A stretch of 64,000 bases of DNA from Pedobacter cryoconitis. GTDB taxonomy: Bacteria; Bacteroidota; Bacteroidia; Sphingobacteriales; Sphingobacteriaceae. The stretch is taken from the NCBI RefSeq assembly GCF_003259615.1, contig NZ_QLLR01000013.1, forward strand, positions 1-64,000, written 5' to 3'. The notes under the pieces are model-generated. The model ran no database searches, was not told where the DNA came from, and saw only the letters and a program-made list of their open reading frames with translations. Made by a program: the position numbers and the translations under genes. Positions 54,159-63,326 of the stretch are shown here, one piece after another; the stretch's first letter is position 1, and each line of letters begins with the position of its first letter.

Positions 54159-55475
54159 TCAATTCAAATGCAAAGCAAACAAATCATTCTGCGAAGAAAT
54201 CTGGAGGCTCACAAAAAAAGTAGTCCCCACATTTAACGTACTCTCCACCCAGATCCTCCCCTCCTGTAACTCAATAAACTCCTTACACAAAACCAAACCC
54301 AAACCCACACCCTTTTCCTGATTCGTCCCATAAGTACTCTGAGAATTTAACGAGAAAATACGATCAAAATCAACCGTATCAATTCCAATTCCTGTATCCT
54401 GTATCTTAATCCAGCACTCCTTGCCATGAACCTCAGAAGAAATCGTGATCTGTCCACCAGGCGGAGTAAATTTAATGGCATTATTCAGCAAATTGCGCAC
54501 AATCAATTCCAGCATATCATTATCTGCAATCACATACAAATTCTGCAATAACTTATTGTTCAAAATCAGTCCCTTCTCCTCCGCAAGACTCGTCTGTAAA
54601 AGCAAAGTCGTTTCCAAAGCCCACTCCAAATTAAGCACAAGCATTTTCACAATCGCCCCCTCCATCTGCGTCTTACTCCAGGAAAGCAAATTAATTAACA
54701 TCTGCCCCGTATACTTCGTCTCCTTCAGCAAACTCGAATTTATACTTCTCTTTTCCTCCTCCTCAATTTCAACCTCCATAGAAATTTCCAGAAAACTCTG
54801 GATAGAATTTAACGGTGACCGCAGATCATGCGCCAGGATAGAAAATAACTTATTCTTCGACTGATTCGCAATCTCCAGCTGCTCAGCCCGTTTTTCCGCC
54901 AACAGCCTCTCCCGGTTATAACTTGTGATAATACTCGTCAGAATGAAATAAATGATAATTAAAGTAAAGAAATATACATAGCCAAAATCCAGATGTCTGC
55001 TCAGGTTATCCTCATAATTAACCGGTACCAACTCAGGATAACGGTATTGAAAAAGAATAAGACTGAGTGCCACAATAATATTAACAGACATCCAGGCAAA
55101 GCGCTGAATTTTAGGTACAATACTGATCACCAGGAAGAAGAAAAGCAAGTAAATAACTAACCCAGGGCCATTAATACCAGAATTCTTCAGGAAAAAAGCT
55201 ATAAATAACAAATTCCCCAATACACAAAAAATGGTGACCGCAAGATTAAGCTTGTATTTAAATTTCGATAAATAGTAAACAAAACCAACAGCAAATACCG
55301 CCGGCACCAGCAAAAATGACAAGGTATATAACCCAATCAGGTAGTTAAAGACTACGCTGCAAGTAAAAAGCAAACCAGTAAAAATGCAGGCAGTATGAAA
55401 TATGATTGCTTCCAGCGTATAGGTATCAGGACTACCCATAAGTTGTGACCATAACTGCATTTTATCTTTTTTCAT
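54159..55475 (-). CDS. Membrane sensor histidine kinase
   Basis: ATG 55475 is taken (the 55478 codon is TTG). The 438-residue protein has about six N-terminal membrane helices (residues 25-190), then HisKA with S-I-L-A-H-D-L-R-S-P-L-N-S-I near residue 215 and HATPase motifs N-L-L-N-N-A-I-K-F-T-P, D-T-G-I-G-I-D and G-V-G-L-G-L-V-L. There is no extracytoplasmic sensor domain, so the membrane block is probably the sensor. No response regulator is adjacent. Confidence 0.92.
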   Translation of the reverse strand: MKKDKMQLWSQLMGSPDTYTLEAIIFHTACIFTGLLFTCSVVFNYLIGLYTLSFLLVPAVFAVGFVYYLSKFKYKLNLAVTIFCVLGNLLFIAFFLKNSGINGPGLVIYLLFFFLVISIVPKIQRFAWMSVNIIVALSLILFQYRYPELVPVNYEDNLSRHLDFGYVYFFTLIIIYFILTSIITSYNRERLLAEKRAEQLEIANQSKNKLFSILAHDLRSPLNSIQSFLEISMEVEIEEEEKRSINSSLLKETKYTGQMLINLLSWSKTQMEGAIVKMLVLNLEWALETTLLLQTSLAEEKGLILNNKLLQNLYVIADNDMLELIVRNLLNNAIKFTPPGGQITISSEVHGKECWIKIQDTGIGIDTVDFDRIFSLNSQSTYGTNQEKGVGLGLVLCKEFIELQEGRIWVESTLNVGTTFFVSLQISSQNDLFALHLN

Positions 55476-55639
55476 CAATAATAAAATTGTTTCTCGGTTG
55501 TGATGAAGCTATCATTTGCTAACGATTTTGCTCATTTCGCGATATATTCTGTTGCAAATGCCAGTTCCATCCTATAATAAGAGCCTACGATGAGCAATAG
55601 TTTTTAATTTCACGAAATAAAATATAAAGTTATGGAAAT

Positions 55640-55661
55640 AAAAGTGACATGCGTCACTTTT
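55640..55661. promoter_or_regulatory. FNR/CRP-superfamily-like palindrome upstream of ccoI
   Basis: AAAAGTGAC (55640-55648) and GTCACTTTT (55653-55661) form a perfect 9-bp inverted repeat with 4-bp spacing, 76 bp centre-to-ATG. The TGAC-N4-GTCA core resembles FNR/FixK/DNR-type half-sites and suits an oxidase operon controlled by oxygen. The regulator is not in the window. Confidence 0.6.
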
Positions 55662-55726
55662 TAAGGTTTCTGCTATCATTTTACAACTGAGATTATGCCC
55701 CCATTTTTGGAGGAAAGAATTTCAGC

Positions 55727-58117
55727 ATGAAAGAAACAAATAGCTTAACTGTGGAAACACAATGTTTTCACTGCGGTGATCATCTTCCGGAAAAGCCCTA
55801 TCCTGCGGACGATAAACAATTTTGCTGCCTGGGTTGTAAAGGTGTTTATCAGATTCTTTCCAAACACAATCTTTCCAGCTATTATCTTTACAATGACGTG
55901 CCTGGGAGCTCCCAAAAGAAGAAAACGTTACATTTTGACTATCTGGACGAGCCCGGAATTGCCGCTGAACTGGTCGATTATACCGATGCAAAAGTTACTG
56001 TAATTACACTTTTCATCCCGGTGATCCACTGCAGCTCCTGCATCTGGCTGCTCGAACATTTGCATAAAATCAATCCCGCTATCGCACAGTCGCGAGTAGA
56101 TTTTCTAAAAAAGCAAGTCAGCATTACTTTCAGAAATCAACAAATTTCACTCCGTGAGGTTGTAGAAAACTTAAACGCAATCGGCTATGAACCCCTGATT
56201 AGTCTACAGGATATGATCAAAAAACAGCAAACCGATCATTCCGAACGCAACCTTTTCACTAAAATCGCAGTTGCAGGATTCTGTTTCGGCAATGTGATGT
56301 TGTTAAGTTTTCCAGATTATTTTGGCCTGAACAGCCTGGAACAAGACTTTAAAAACTTCTTCGGCTGGATCAATCTTGCTTTCGCCATTCCAGTATTGCT
56401 CTATAGCGCCAGAGATTATTTTATCTCCGCCTGGACAAATCTTAAAAACGGTATTCTGAACCTCGATTTCCCACTCGCACTGGGTATCGCAGTCATGTTT
56501 ATCCGCTCTGCTTATGAAATCATTACCCAAACAGGTGCTGGTTTTGTAGATACCCTATGCTCTCTTGTATTTTTCCTGCTGATTGGCAAATGGATGCAGA
56601 AGCGCACCTACCATTACCTCTCCTTTGAACGCGATTTCCGTTCTTATTTCCCTGTAGCAGTAACACAGTTAAAAGATGGCAAAGAAAAACCACTTCCATT
56701 AAATGAACTGAAAACCGGTGACCGCATTCTGATCCGCAGCAATGAAATTATTCCTGCCGATGCCATCCTGTTAAAAGGGGATGCGAAACTTGATTTCAGC
56801 TTTGTAACGGGTGAATCTATTCCGGTAGAAAAAGTTTTAGGGGAGATCGTTTATGCAGGAGGAAGACAACTCCATGGTGCCATTGAATTAGAAGTCGTTA
56901 AGCCCGTTTCTCAAAGTTATTTAACCAAATTATGGAATAACGAAGCCTTTTCGGGAGAAAGAGATCCTATAAAAACTTTCAGTGACACGGCGAGTCGTTA
57001 CTTTAGCATCGTGCTGGTGGCTATAGCGCTGGCAGCAGGTTTATATTGGATAAATACGGACGTAAACAAAGCTGTGGCCGCATTTACAGCAGTACTGATT
57101 ATCGCCTGTCCTTGTGCATTAGCCCTAAGCTCCCCTTTTACACTGGCGGCAGTACTCAGCATATTTGATCAGAATAAATTCTATTTAAAAAATACGTCTG
57201 TCATAGAAGAACTTGCACGGATAGATACCATCGTCTTTGATAAAACAGGTACGATTACCAATCCGGAATCAGCAGGTTTTGAATTTGATGGGACTCTTGA
57301 TCAGTATGAGCGTCAATTAGTCTTTGATCTGGCCAGAAATTCAGGACATCCCTTGAGCCGTGAACTCGTGAAGTGGTTAGCTGAAACTCCATTATTTCAA
57401 GTGGAGCACTATATGGAAAAAGTAGGCCGCGGAATTAGTGGCTGTGTAGATGGCCATGAGGTAAAGCTAGGCAGTGCTGCCTACCTGGGTCTGAAAGCAG
57501 AGGATCACGGTAGTGTGGTTCATATTTTAATAGAAACGCGTTATTGCGGCTATTTCCGTTCTGCCCAGCGCTGGAGAACAGGATTTAAGCCTTTAGCGTT
57601 AAAGTTAGGCCAGACTGCTGACCTCCATTTATTATCAGGAGATCAGGACCATGACCGGAATTCACTAACTCCGTTTTTCCCAAGGGTGCAACAGTTACAT
57701 TTCCAGCAAAGTCCGCAGCAAAAACTGGATTATATTCTTCAGCTCCAGCAAAACAACGCCAAAGTAATGATGCTGGGCGATGGTTTAAATGATGCCGGAG
57801 CCTTAAAACAAAGTAATTTAGGCGTGGCAGTTACCGACGATATTAACAACTTTTCTCCGGGATGCGATGCAATTCTGGACGGGGCTGCTTTCCAAAAGAT
57901 ACCGCAGTTCATCAAACAGGCAAAAGATGCAGTCAAAGTGATCCATATGAGTTTTGGGATCTCTGTGCTTTATAATATTGTGGGCTTATTCTTTGCCGTA
58001 CAAGGCTTGCTCTCCCCTTTGATGGCCGCGATACTCATGCCGATGAGTACAATCACCATTATTCTTTTCACCAGTTTAACCGCCCGGCTTTACGCCCGTA
58101 AAAACAAATTATTATGA
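55727..58117 (+). CDS. ccoI: cbb3 oxidase copper-transporting P-type ATPase
   Basis: The 796-residue ATPase begins with a Cys-rich CcoI N-terminal region (C-F-H-C-G-D-H and C-C-L-G-C-K-G-V-Y) and an HMA-like domain (H-C-S-S-C-I-W-L). The membrane copper site is I-A-C-P-C-A-L-A-L near residue 459. The phosphorylation motif D-K-T-G-T is near 505, and G-D-G-L-N-D-A-G is near 684. CcoI pumps copper for the CuB centre of cbb3 oxidase. It starts the cbb3 cluster, and its stop overlaps the ccoS start as ATGA. Confidence 0.94.
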   Translation: MKETNSLTVETQCFHCGDHLPEKPYPADDKQFCCLGCKGVYQILSKHNLSSYYLYNDVPGSSQKKKTLHFDYLDEPGIAAELVDYTDAKVTVITLFIPVIHCSSCIWLLEHLHKINPAIAQSRVDFLKKQVSITFRNQQISLREVVENLNAIGYEPLISLQDMIKKQQTDHSERNLFTKIAVAGFCFGNVMLLSFPDYFGLNSLEQDFKNFFGWINLAFAIPVLLYSARDYFISAWTNLKNGILNLDFPLALGIAVMFIRSAYEIITQTGAGFVDTLCSLVFFLLIGKWMQKRTYHYLSFERDFRSYFPVAVTQLKDGKEKPLPLNELKTGDRILIRSNEIIPADAILLKGDAKLDFSFVTGESIPVEKVLGEIVYAGGRQLHGAIELEVVKPVSQSYLTKLWNNEAFSGERDPIKTFSDTASRYFSIVLVAIALAAGLYWINTDVNKAVAAFTAVLIIACPCALALSSPFTLAAVLSIFDQNKFYLKNTSVIEELARIDTIVFDKTGTITNPESAGFEFDGTLDQYERQLVFDLARNSGHPLSRELVKWLAETPLFQVEHYMEKVGRGISGCVDGHEVKLGSAAYLGLKAEDHGSVVHILIETRYCGYFRSAQRWRTGFKPLALKLGQTADLHLLSGDQDHDRNSLTPFFPRVQQLHFQQSPQQKLDYILQLQQNNAKVMMLGDGLNDAGALKQSNLGVAVTDDINNFSPGCDAILDGAAFQKIPQFIKQAKDAVKVIHMSFGISVLYNIVGLFFAVQGLLSPLMAAILMPMSTITIILFTSLTARLYARKNKLL

Positions 58118-58308
58118 ACATGATCTATATGCTGATTGGCTTCAGCATTCTGCTGGCTTTGTTGTTTCTGCTTGCCTTTTTCTGGGCGAATAAATCTGGT
58201 CAGCATGATGATCTTTTCACACCCGGTGTGCGGGTACTTTTTGAAGAAGAAGAACCTCAGGAAACCGGTAACGAAGAAAAAAGTGATGAAGATCATTCCA
58301 CAAGATAA
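58114..58308 (+). CDS. ccoS: cbb3 oxidase maturation protein CcoS
   Basis: The 64-residue protein has one N-terminal membrane helix (M-L-I-G-F-S-I-L-L-A-L-L-F-L-L-A-F-F-W-A), then S-G-Q-H-D-D-L-F-T-P-G-V-R-V-L-F, the CcoS signature, and an acidic tail. The start overlaps the ccoI stop by 4 bases. It is needed for cofactor loading of the oxidase. Confidence 0.9.
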   Translation: MNMIYMLIGFSILLALLFLLAFFWANKSGQHDDLFTPGVRVLFEEEEPQETGNEEKSDEDHSTR

Positions 58309-58376
58309 CTCCTGTCACTCCCCAGGATACCACTAGCAGCTATTTTTACCCCCATAAACAACTACAAGTTTTTCTC

Positions 58377-60488
58377 ATGACTGAAAAATTCCACTACGAC
58401 AACAAGATCGTCAGAAACTTCGCATTAGCCACCATCATCTGGGGTATAGTGGGAATGACGATTGGACTTCTGATTGCCATGCAGCTCTTCAAGCCTGCCA
58501 TGAACATGGGCTCTCAATACACGACTTTCGGCCGCATCAGGCCATTGCATACCAATGCGGTAATCTTTGCATTTGTAGGTAATGCGATTTTCATGGGCGT
58601 TTATTACTCCCTGCAACGCCTGCTCAAAGCCAGGATGTACAGCGATATACTCAGCAAGATACATTTCTGGGGCTGGCAGTTAATCATCATTGCGACAGTA
58701 ATTACCCTTCCTTTAGGGTTAACCAGTTCACATGAATATGCAGAAATGGAGTGGCCGATCGATATTGCCATTACCATAATTTGGGTAGTGTTCGGTTACA
58801 ACATGTTTGGTACGATTATTAAAAGACGGGAGAAACACATGTATGTGGCGATCTGGTTTTATATTGCAACTTTCGTTACAGTAGCGGTACTTCATATCGT
58901 TAACTCTATCCAGTTGCCAGTCTCTGCTTTTAAAAGTTACTATGTTTACGCAGGAGTACAGGATGCACTGGTACAATGGTGGTACGGACATAATGCAGTT
59001 GCATTCTTTTTGACCACCCCTTACCTGGGTATGATGTATTACTTTTTGCCTAAAATGGCAAACCGCCCTGTTTATTCTTATAAATTAAGTATCCTGCATT
59101 TCTGGTCACTTATTTTCATCTATATCTGGGCAGGCCCTCACCATTTATTATATACTTCGCTGCCTTCCTGGGCACAATCTTTAGGGGTTGCTTTCTCAGT
59201 GATGCTGATTGCTCCAAGCTGGGGTGGTATGATTAACGGGTTGCTTACTTTACGTGGCGCGTGGGACAAAGTAAGAGAAGATCCAAAACTTAAATTCATG
59301 GTTGTAGGTTTAACAGCCTATGGAATGGCGACTTTTGAAGGCCCGTTATTAGCCTTTAAACAGATTAATGCAATTGCCCATTATACCGACTGGATAGTTG
59401 CACACGTTCACGTGGGTGCTTTAGGCTGGAACGGATTTTTAACTTTCGCTATTTTATACTGGCTGATCCCAAGAATTTACAATACAACTTTATACTCGGT
59501 AAAATTAGCCTCTTTCCACTTCTGGATTGGTACACTGGGAATTATATTCTATGCTGTTCCTTTATACTTTGCCGGATTTACGCAGGGCCTGATGTGGAAA
59601 GAGTTTACACCGGAAGGGCTGTTGAAATACCCTAATTTCCTGGAAACAGTGCTTCAGATTATACCAATGTACGTGATGAGGGCCATTGGTGGTGCCTTAT
59701 ATCTGACAGGTGTAATTGTGATGACCTATAACCTGATCAAAACGATGAAAGCTGGTAAGCTGGTAGCGAATGAAGCTGCTGAAGCACAACCATTAGCTCC
59801 GGTTTATGTCGCACAGGGTGATGACAAGAAATTACACCGCATGCTGGAACGTAAGCCAATGATCTTCATGGTGCTTTCTTTAATTGTAATTTTAATTGGC
59901 GGAATGATTGAAATGATGCCAACGTTTACCATTAAATCTAACATCCCGACCATAGCAAGTGTAAAACCATATACGCCACTGGAATTACAAGGACGCGATG
60001 TTTATATCAGAGAAGGTTGTGTTAACTGTCACTCTCAGATGATCCGCCCTTTCCGTTCTGAAACTGAACGTTATGGGGAATATAGTAAAGCCGGAGAGTT
60101 TGTTTATGATCATCCGTTCTTATGGGGTTCAAAACGCACAGGACCAGATCTGCAGCGTGAAGGTGGAAAATATGGTAACGCATGGCATTACAATCACCTG
60201 TATGATCCGCAAACGATGTCACCGGGCAGTATTATGCCTCCTTATGAATGGTTAGCGGAGCAAAAACTGGATACCACTACGACCCGCGTAAAAATCAATG
60301 CGATGCGCACTTTAGGTGTCCCTTACGAAAAAGGTTATGAGCATCAGGCCAATGCCGATTTGGACAAGCAGGCCAAAGCGATAGCCACCGATTTACAACA
60401 GAATAACATTAAGGTAAAAAGTGATAAGGAGATCATCGCGATCATCGCTTATCTGCAACGCCTTGGAACTGATATTAAAGCCAAATAA
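58377..60488 (+). CDS. ccoNO: Fused cbb3 cytochrome oxidase subunits CcoN-CcoO
   Basis: The 703-residue protein joins a 12-helix CcoN heme-copper subunit (about 1-470; H-T-N-A-V-I-F-A-F-V near residue 58, W-W-Y-G-H-N-A-V-A near residue 200, H-V-H-V-G-A-L-G-W) to a membrane-anchored CcoO cytochrome c (G-C-V-N-C-H near residue 547, distal methionine probably in M-P-P-Y-E-W). Fused NO subunits are common in Bacteroidota. It reduces oxygen to water with high affinity and pumps protons. The gene starts 68 bases after ccoS. Confidence 0.94.
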   Translation: MTEKFHYDNKIVRNFALATIIWGIVGMTIGLLIAMQLFKPAMNMGSQYTTFGRIRPLHTNAVIFAFVGNAIFMGVYYSLQRLLKARMYSDILSKIHFWGWQLIIIATVITLPLGLTSSHEYAEMEWPIDIAITIIWVVFGYNMFGTIIKRREKHMYVAIWFYIATFVTVAVLHIVNSIQLPVSAFKSYYVYAGVQDALVQWWYGHNAVAFFLTTPYLGMMYYFLPKMANRPVYSYKLSILHFWSLIFIYIWAGPHHLLYTSLPSWAQSLGVAFSVMLIAPSWGGMINGLLTLRGAWDKVREDPKLKFMVVGLTAYGMATFEGPLLAFKQINAIAHYTDWIVAHVHVGALGWNGFLTFAILYWLIPRIYNTTLYSVKLASFHFWIGTLGIIFYAVPLYFAGFTQGLMWKEFTPEGLLKYPNFLETVLQIIPMYVMRAIGGALYLTGVIVMTYNLIKTMKAGKLVANEAAEAQPLAPVYVAQGDDKKLHRMLERKPMIFMVLSLIVILIGGMIEMMPTFTIKSNIPTIASVKPYTPLELQGRDVYIREGCVNCHSQMIRPFRSETERYGEYSKAGEFVYDHPFLWGSKRTGPDLQREGGKYGNAWHYNHLYDPQTMSPGSIMPPYEWLAEQKLDTTTTRVKINAMRTLGVPYEKGYEHQANADLDKQAKAIATDLQQNNIKVKSDKEIIAIIAYLQRLGTDIKAK

Positions 60489-60496
60489 AGCAAAAC

Positions 60497-60676
60497 ATGT
60501 TTAAGCAATTTTTAGATAAGGTTGATGGAAACCAAGGGTATCTGCTCAGCTCACTCGGCATCTTCATGCTATTTTTCTTACTGGTCGGCGTGTTATTGCT
60601 GACCATGAAAAAAGACGATATAAAATATATGAGCGAACTCCCTATAAAAGATGATCAGGATGAAAGAGGTAATTAA
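60497..60676 (+). CDS. ccoQ: cbb3 oxidase CcoQ-like subunit, 59 residues
   Basis: Translation from the ATG at 60497, 8 bases after the ccoNO stop, gives a 59-residue protein with a hydrophilic start (M-F-K-Q-F-L-D-K-V-D-G), one membrane helix (residues about 20-37, L-G-I-F-M-L-F-F-L-L-V-G-V-L-L-L) and a charged tail. This size and place between CcoNO and CcoP fit CcoQ. The final 26 bases overlap the ccoP start. Identification rests on position and shape. Confidence 0.8.
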   Translation: MFKQFLDKVDGNQGYLLSSLGIFMLFFLLVGVLLLTMKKDDIKYMSELPIKDDQDERGN

Positions 60677-61496
60677 CAGCAACTGGTCTACAGGAAGTAC
60701 ATCGGCTGATATTGTGATCGGTTTAATGCTCGTTACTGCGGTTATGATCCTTTGCGTGGCGATATTAATGCTAAAGGTGATTAAGTTTTATGTAAAAGAA
60801 TCTGTCAGTCCGACTCCTTTTGCAACGCCAGAAGAAAAAGAAAGAAGAAGACTGGAACAGGAAGCATTACAGGCAATCGAAGACAAAAAACCTTCTATCT
60901 GGACTAAGCTGATGCAGCTGAAACCGATGGAAGAGGAAAAAAACCTGGTCATGGAACATAAGTTCGACGGGATAGCCGAATTGAATAACCCTACGCCTGC
61001 CTGGTTTATGATCTTATTTTATGGAACGATCATTTTCGCAATTGGTTATTTACTGACGTATGATGTACTGGGTTATGGTAAATCGCAGGAAGAGGAATAT
61101 ATCGCAGAAATAGAACAGGCCGCAGAGTCCAAAGTTGCTTTCCTGGCTAATCCGGCAAATGCAAAAAACGCTGTAAATGAGAACAATATGGAACAAAGCA
61201 AGGATGAAGCCATCGTTAAAAATGGGGCATCATTGTTTGCCAACCGTTGTACGCCCTGTCATGGAGAACATGGAGAAGGTATTGTAGGGCCTAATTTGAC
61301 TGATGAATATTGGCTGCATGGCGGAAAAGCAAAAGATGTTTTCAAAACGATTAAATATGGTGTTCCTGAAAAGGGAATGATTGCCTGGGAAAAATCACTC
61401 AGTGCACAACAAATATCTGACTTAACGAACTACGTTTTGTCACTCCAGGGAACAAAACCTGCGGGAGCGAAAGCCCCACAAGGGAACAAAGAATAA
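60651..61496 (+). CDS. ccoP: cbb3 oxidase cytochrome c subunit CcoP, mono-heme
   Basis: The 281-residue protein (a second ATG is at 60660) has an N-terminal membrane helix near residue 20 and a second one near 120 (W-F-M-I-L-F-Y-G-T-I-I-F-A-I-G-Y). A single heme motif C-T-P-C-H is near residue 201, with a likely Met ligand in K-G-M-I-A-W. Proteobacterial CcoP has two hemes; only one C-x2-C-H is present here. It passes electrons from the soluble donor towards CcoO. Confidence 0.9.
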   Translation: MIRMKEVINSNWSTGSTSADIVIGLMLVTAVMILCVAILMLKVIKFYVKESVSPTPFATPEEKERRRLEQEALQAIEDKKPSIWTKLMQLKPMEEEKNLVMEHKFDGIAELNNPTPAWFMILFYGTIIFAIGYLLTYDVLGYGKSQEEEYIAEIEQAAESKVAFLANPANAKNAVNENNMEQSKDEAIVKNGASLFANRCTPCHGEHGEGIVGPNLTDEYWLHGGKAKDVFKTIKYGVPEKGMIAWEKSLSAQQISDLTNYVLSLQGTKPAGAKAPQGNKE

Positions 61497-61499
61497 GCT

Positions 61500-62897
61500 A
61501 TGTCACAAAGTCCTGCACATTTCAGAGATCAGCCCGGTACGATTACCGATGACGGGAAAAAGAGAAAGTGGATCTATCCTAAAATTATCAAAGGAAAGGT
61601 TTATCAGTACCGCGCTGCGGTCAGTTACTTTTTCCTGGCCGTGCTGTTTTCTGCTCCATTTCTAAAGTTAAATGGAGAACAGCTGATCTTGCTGAATGTG
61701 CTGGAAAGGAAGTTTGTCTTCTTTGGAATAATTTTCTGGCCACAGGATTTTTACCTTTTTGTACTGGCTTTATTGATTTTCATCATTGGTGTGGTGTTGT
61801 TTACGGTAGTTTTTGGCAGGGTCTTCTGCGGATGGGCCTGCCCTCAAACTATCTTTCTGGAAATGGTTTTCCGCAAAATTGAGAACTGGATAGAAGGTGA
61901 TCATCTGAAACAAAAGAAACTGGATGAAGGCCCGTTAAACTTTGATAAGTTCTGGAAGAAAACAACTAAACATGGGGTATTCCTGGCGATCTCTTTTCTG
62001 ATTGCCAATATCTTTCTTTCTTACCTGATCAGCACAGCAGTATTATGGAAAATAATAACGGAACCTGTTTCGCTGCATATCTCCGGATTTATTGCAATCT
62101 GTGTATTTACAATGGCATTTTACCTCGTGTTTTCAAGAATGAGGGAATTGGTTTGTACGGTAGCTTGTCCATATGGACGCTTGCAAGGGGTATTGTTAGA
62201 CAATCAAAGTATCATTGTGGCTTATGACTATCAACGTGGTGAGCCTCGTGGAAAAAGGGTTAAAGAGGTAGAGCAGCCAGAGGGAGACTGCATCGATTGT
62301 AAGTTATGTGTACAGGTTTGTCCTACGGGAATAGATATAAGAAATGGTACCCAAATGGAATGTGTGAACTGTACCGCTTGTATTGATGCTTGTGATATGG
62401 TGATGGAGAAAATTGACCGTCCGCTGCGGTTAATCGGGTTTAAGTCTGAAGATGAGATTGCAACAAAAAAACCTTTTCACCTGAATAAACGGATTTATGG
62501 TTATGCCGGGGTGTTGTTTATGCTAATGGCCGTACTGGCTTATTTGCTGATCAGCCGCAGTGATGTGGAAACGACGATCCTTCGGGCAAGCGGAACTCTA
62601 TACCAACTTCGGGACAAAGATAAAACCGTCAGCAATCTGTACAATTCAGAGCTGATGAATAAAACGACCCGTCCAATAAAATTTGAGATTGTTCCCGATA
62701 ACAAGGAAGCTAAATTACAGTATATCCAGAAGGAGAACATGGTGAAACCCGGGGAAACAATCAAGCTTACTTTTTTTGTAATCCTTCCGCAAAAGTCTAT
62801 TCAGAAATATAAAACAGCTATAGGTTTTAAACTCATGTCTGAACATAAAGTTGCCGGACAGTTTAAGACCACATTTATTGCACCTGCAAACGAATAA
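61500..62897 (+). CDS. ccoG: Cytochrome c oxidase accessory protein CcoG
   Basis: The 465-residue protein has a membrane region, the C-G-W-A-C-P-Q-T motif near residue 111, and a ferredoxin-like pair of clusters: C-I-D-C-K-L-C-V-Q-V-C-P near residue 261 and C-V-N-C-T-A-C-I-D-A-C-D near residue 286. The C-terminal part is an extracytoplasmic beta domain. This is the RdxA/CcoG cuproprotein reductase family that helps mature cbb3 oxidase. It starts 3 bases after ccoP. Confidence 0.93.
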   Translation: MSQSPAHFRDQPGTITDDGKKRKWIYPKIIKGKVYQYRAAVSYFFLAVLFSAPFLKLNGEQLILLNVLERKFVFFGIIFWPQDFYLFVLALLIFIIGVVLFTVVFGRVFCGWACPQTIFLEMVFRKIENWIEGDHLKQKKLDEGPLNFDKFWKKTTKHGVFLAISFLIANIFLSYLISTAVLWKIITEPVSLHISGFIAICVFTMAFYLVFSRMRELVCTVACPYGRLQGVLLDNQSIIVAYDYQRGEPRGKRVKEVEQPEGDCIDCKLCVQVCPTGIDIRNGTQMECVNCTACIDACDMVMEKIDRPLRLIGFKSEDEIATKKPFHLNKRIYGYAGVLFMLMAVLAYLLISRSDVETTILRASGTLYQLRDKDKTVSNLYNSELMNKTTRPIKFEIVPDNKEAKLQYIQKENMVKPGETIKLTFFVILPQKSIQKYKTAIGFKLMSEHKVAGQFKTTFIAPANE

Positions 62898-62900
62898 ATT

Positions 62901-63326
62901 ATGAATTGGGGAATAAAAGTACTGCTCGGCATGGGCACTTTCATGAGTTTCATTATCGTACTGGTTGTCATTATGTTTAACAGTAAAACTGATGCACTGG
63001 TAGACAATGATTATTATGAAAAAGGGATCAATTACGACAAAGTCTATAACCTGAAAGAACAGGTAAATATTGATCATGCAAAGCCAGAAATAGTGGTAAG
63101 CAAAGAAACAATCAGCCTTGTTTTTAAGGAACAGGCTAAAGGGAATTTACGCCTGATGCGTACCTCAGATAAAAGATTGGACAGGGCAATGAATTTTGAA
63201 ACAGATCAAAACAGACAGGTATTGATTCCTGCGCAACATTTACCGAAAGGATCGTGGCGGTTGATTGTGGAATGGGAAAGCCAGTCTAAAAAATATCTCG
63301 CCGAACAGGAAATTAATATCAAATGA
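62901..63326 (+). CDS. ccoH: FixH/CcoH-type cbb3 oxidase assembly protein
   Basis: The 141-residue protein has one N-terminal membrane helix (F-M-S-F-I-I-V-L-V-V-I-M-F) followed by L-V-D-N-D-Y-Y-E-K-G-I-N-Y, the FixH pattern, and a small extracytoplasmic domain with L-P-K-G-S-W-R-L-I-V-E-W. It helps to assemble the oxidase. The stop overlaps the next gene start as ATGA. Confidence 0.9.
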   Translation: MNWGIKVLLGMGTFMSFIIVLVVIMFNSKTDALVDNDYYEKGINYDKVYNLKEQVNIDHAKPEIVVSKETISLVFKEQAKGNLRLMRTSDKRLDRAMNFETDQNRQVLIPAQHLPKGSWRLIVEWESQSKKYLAEQEINIK

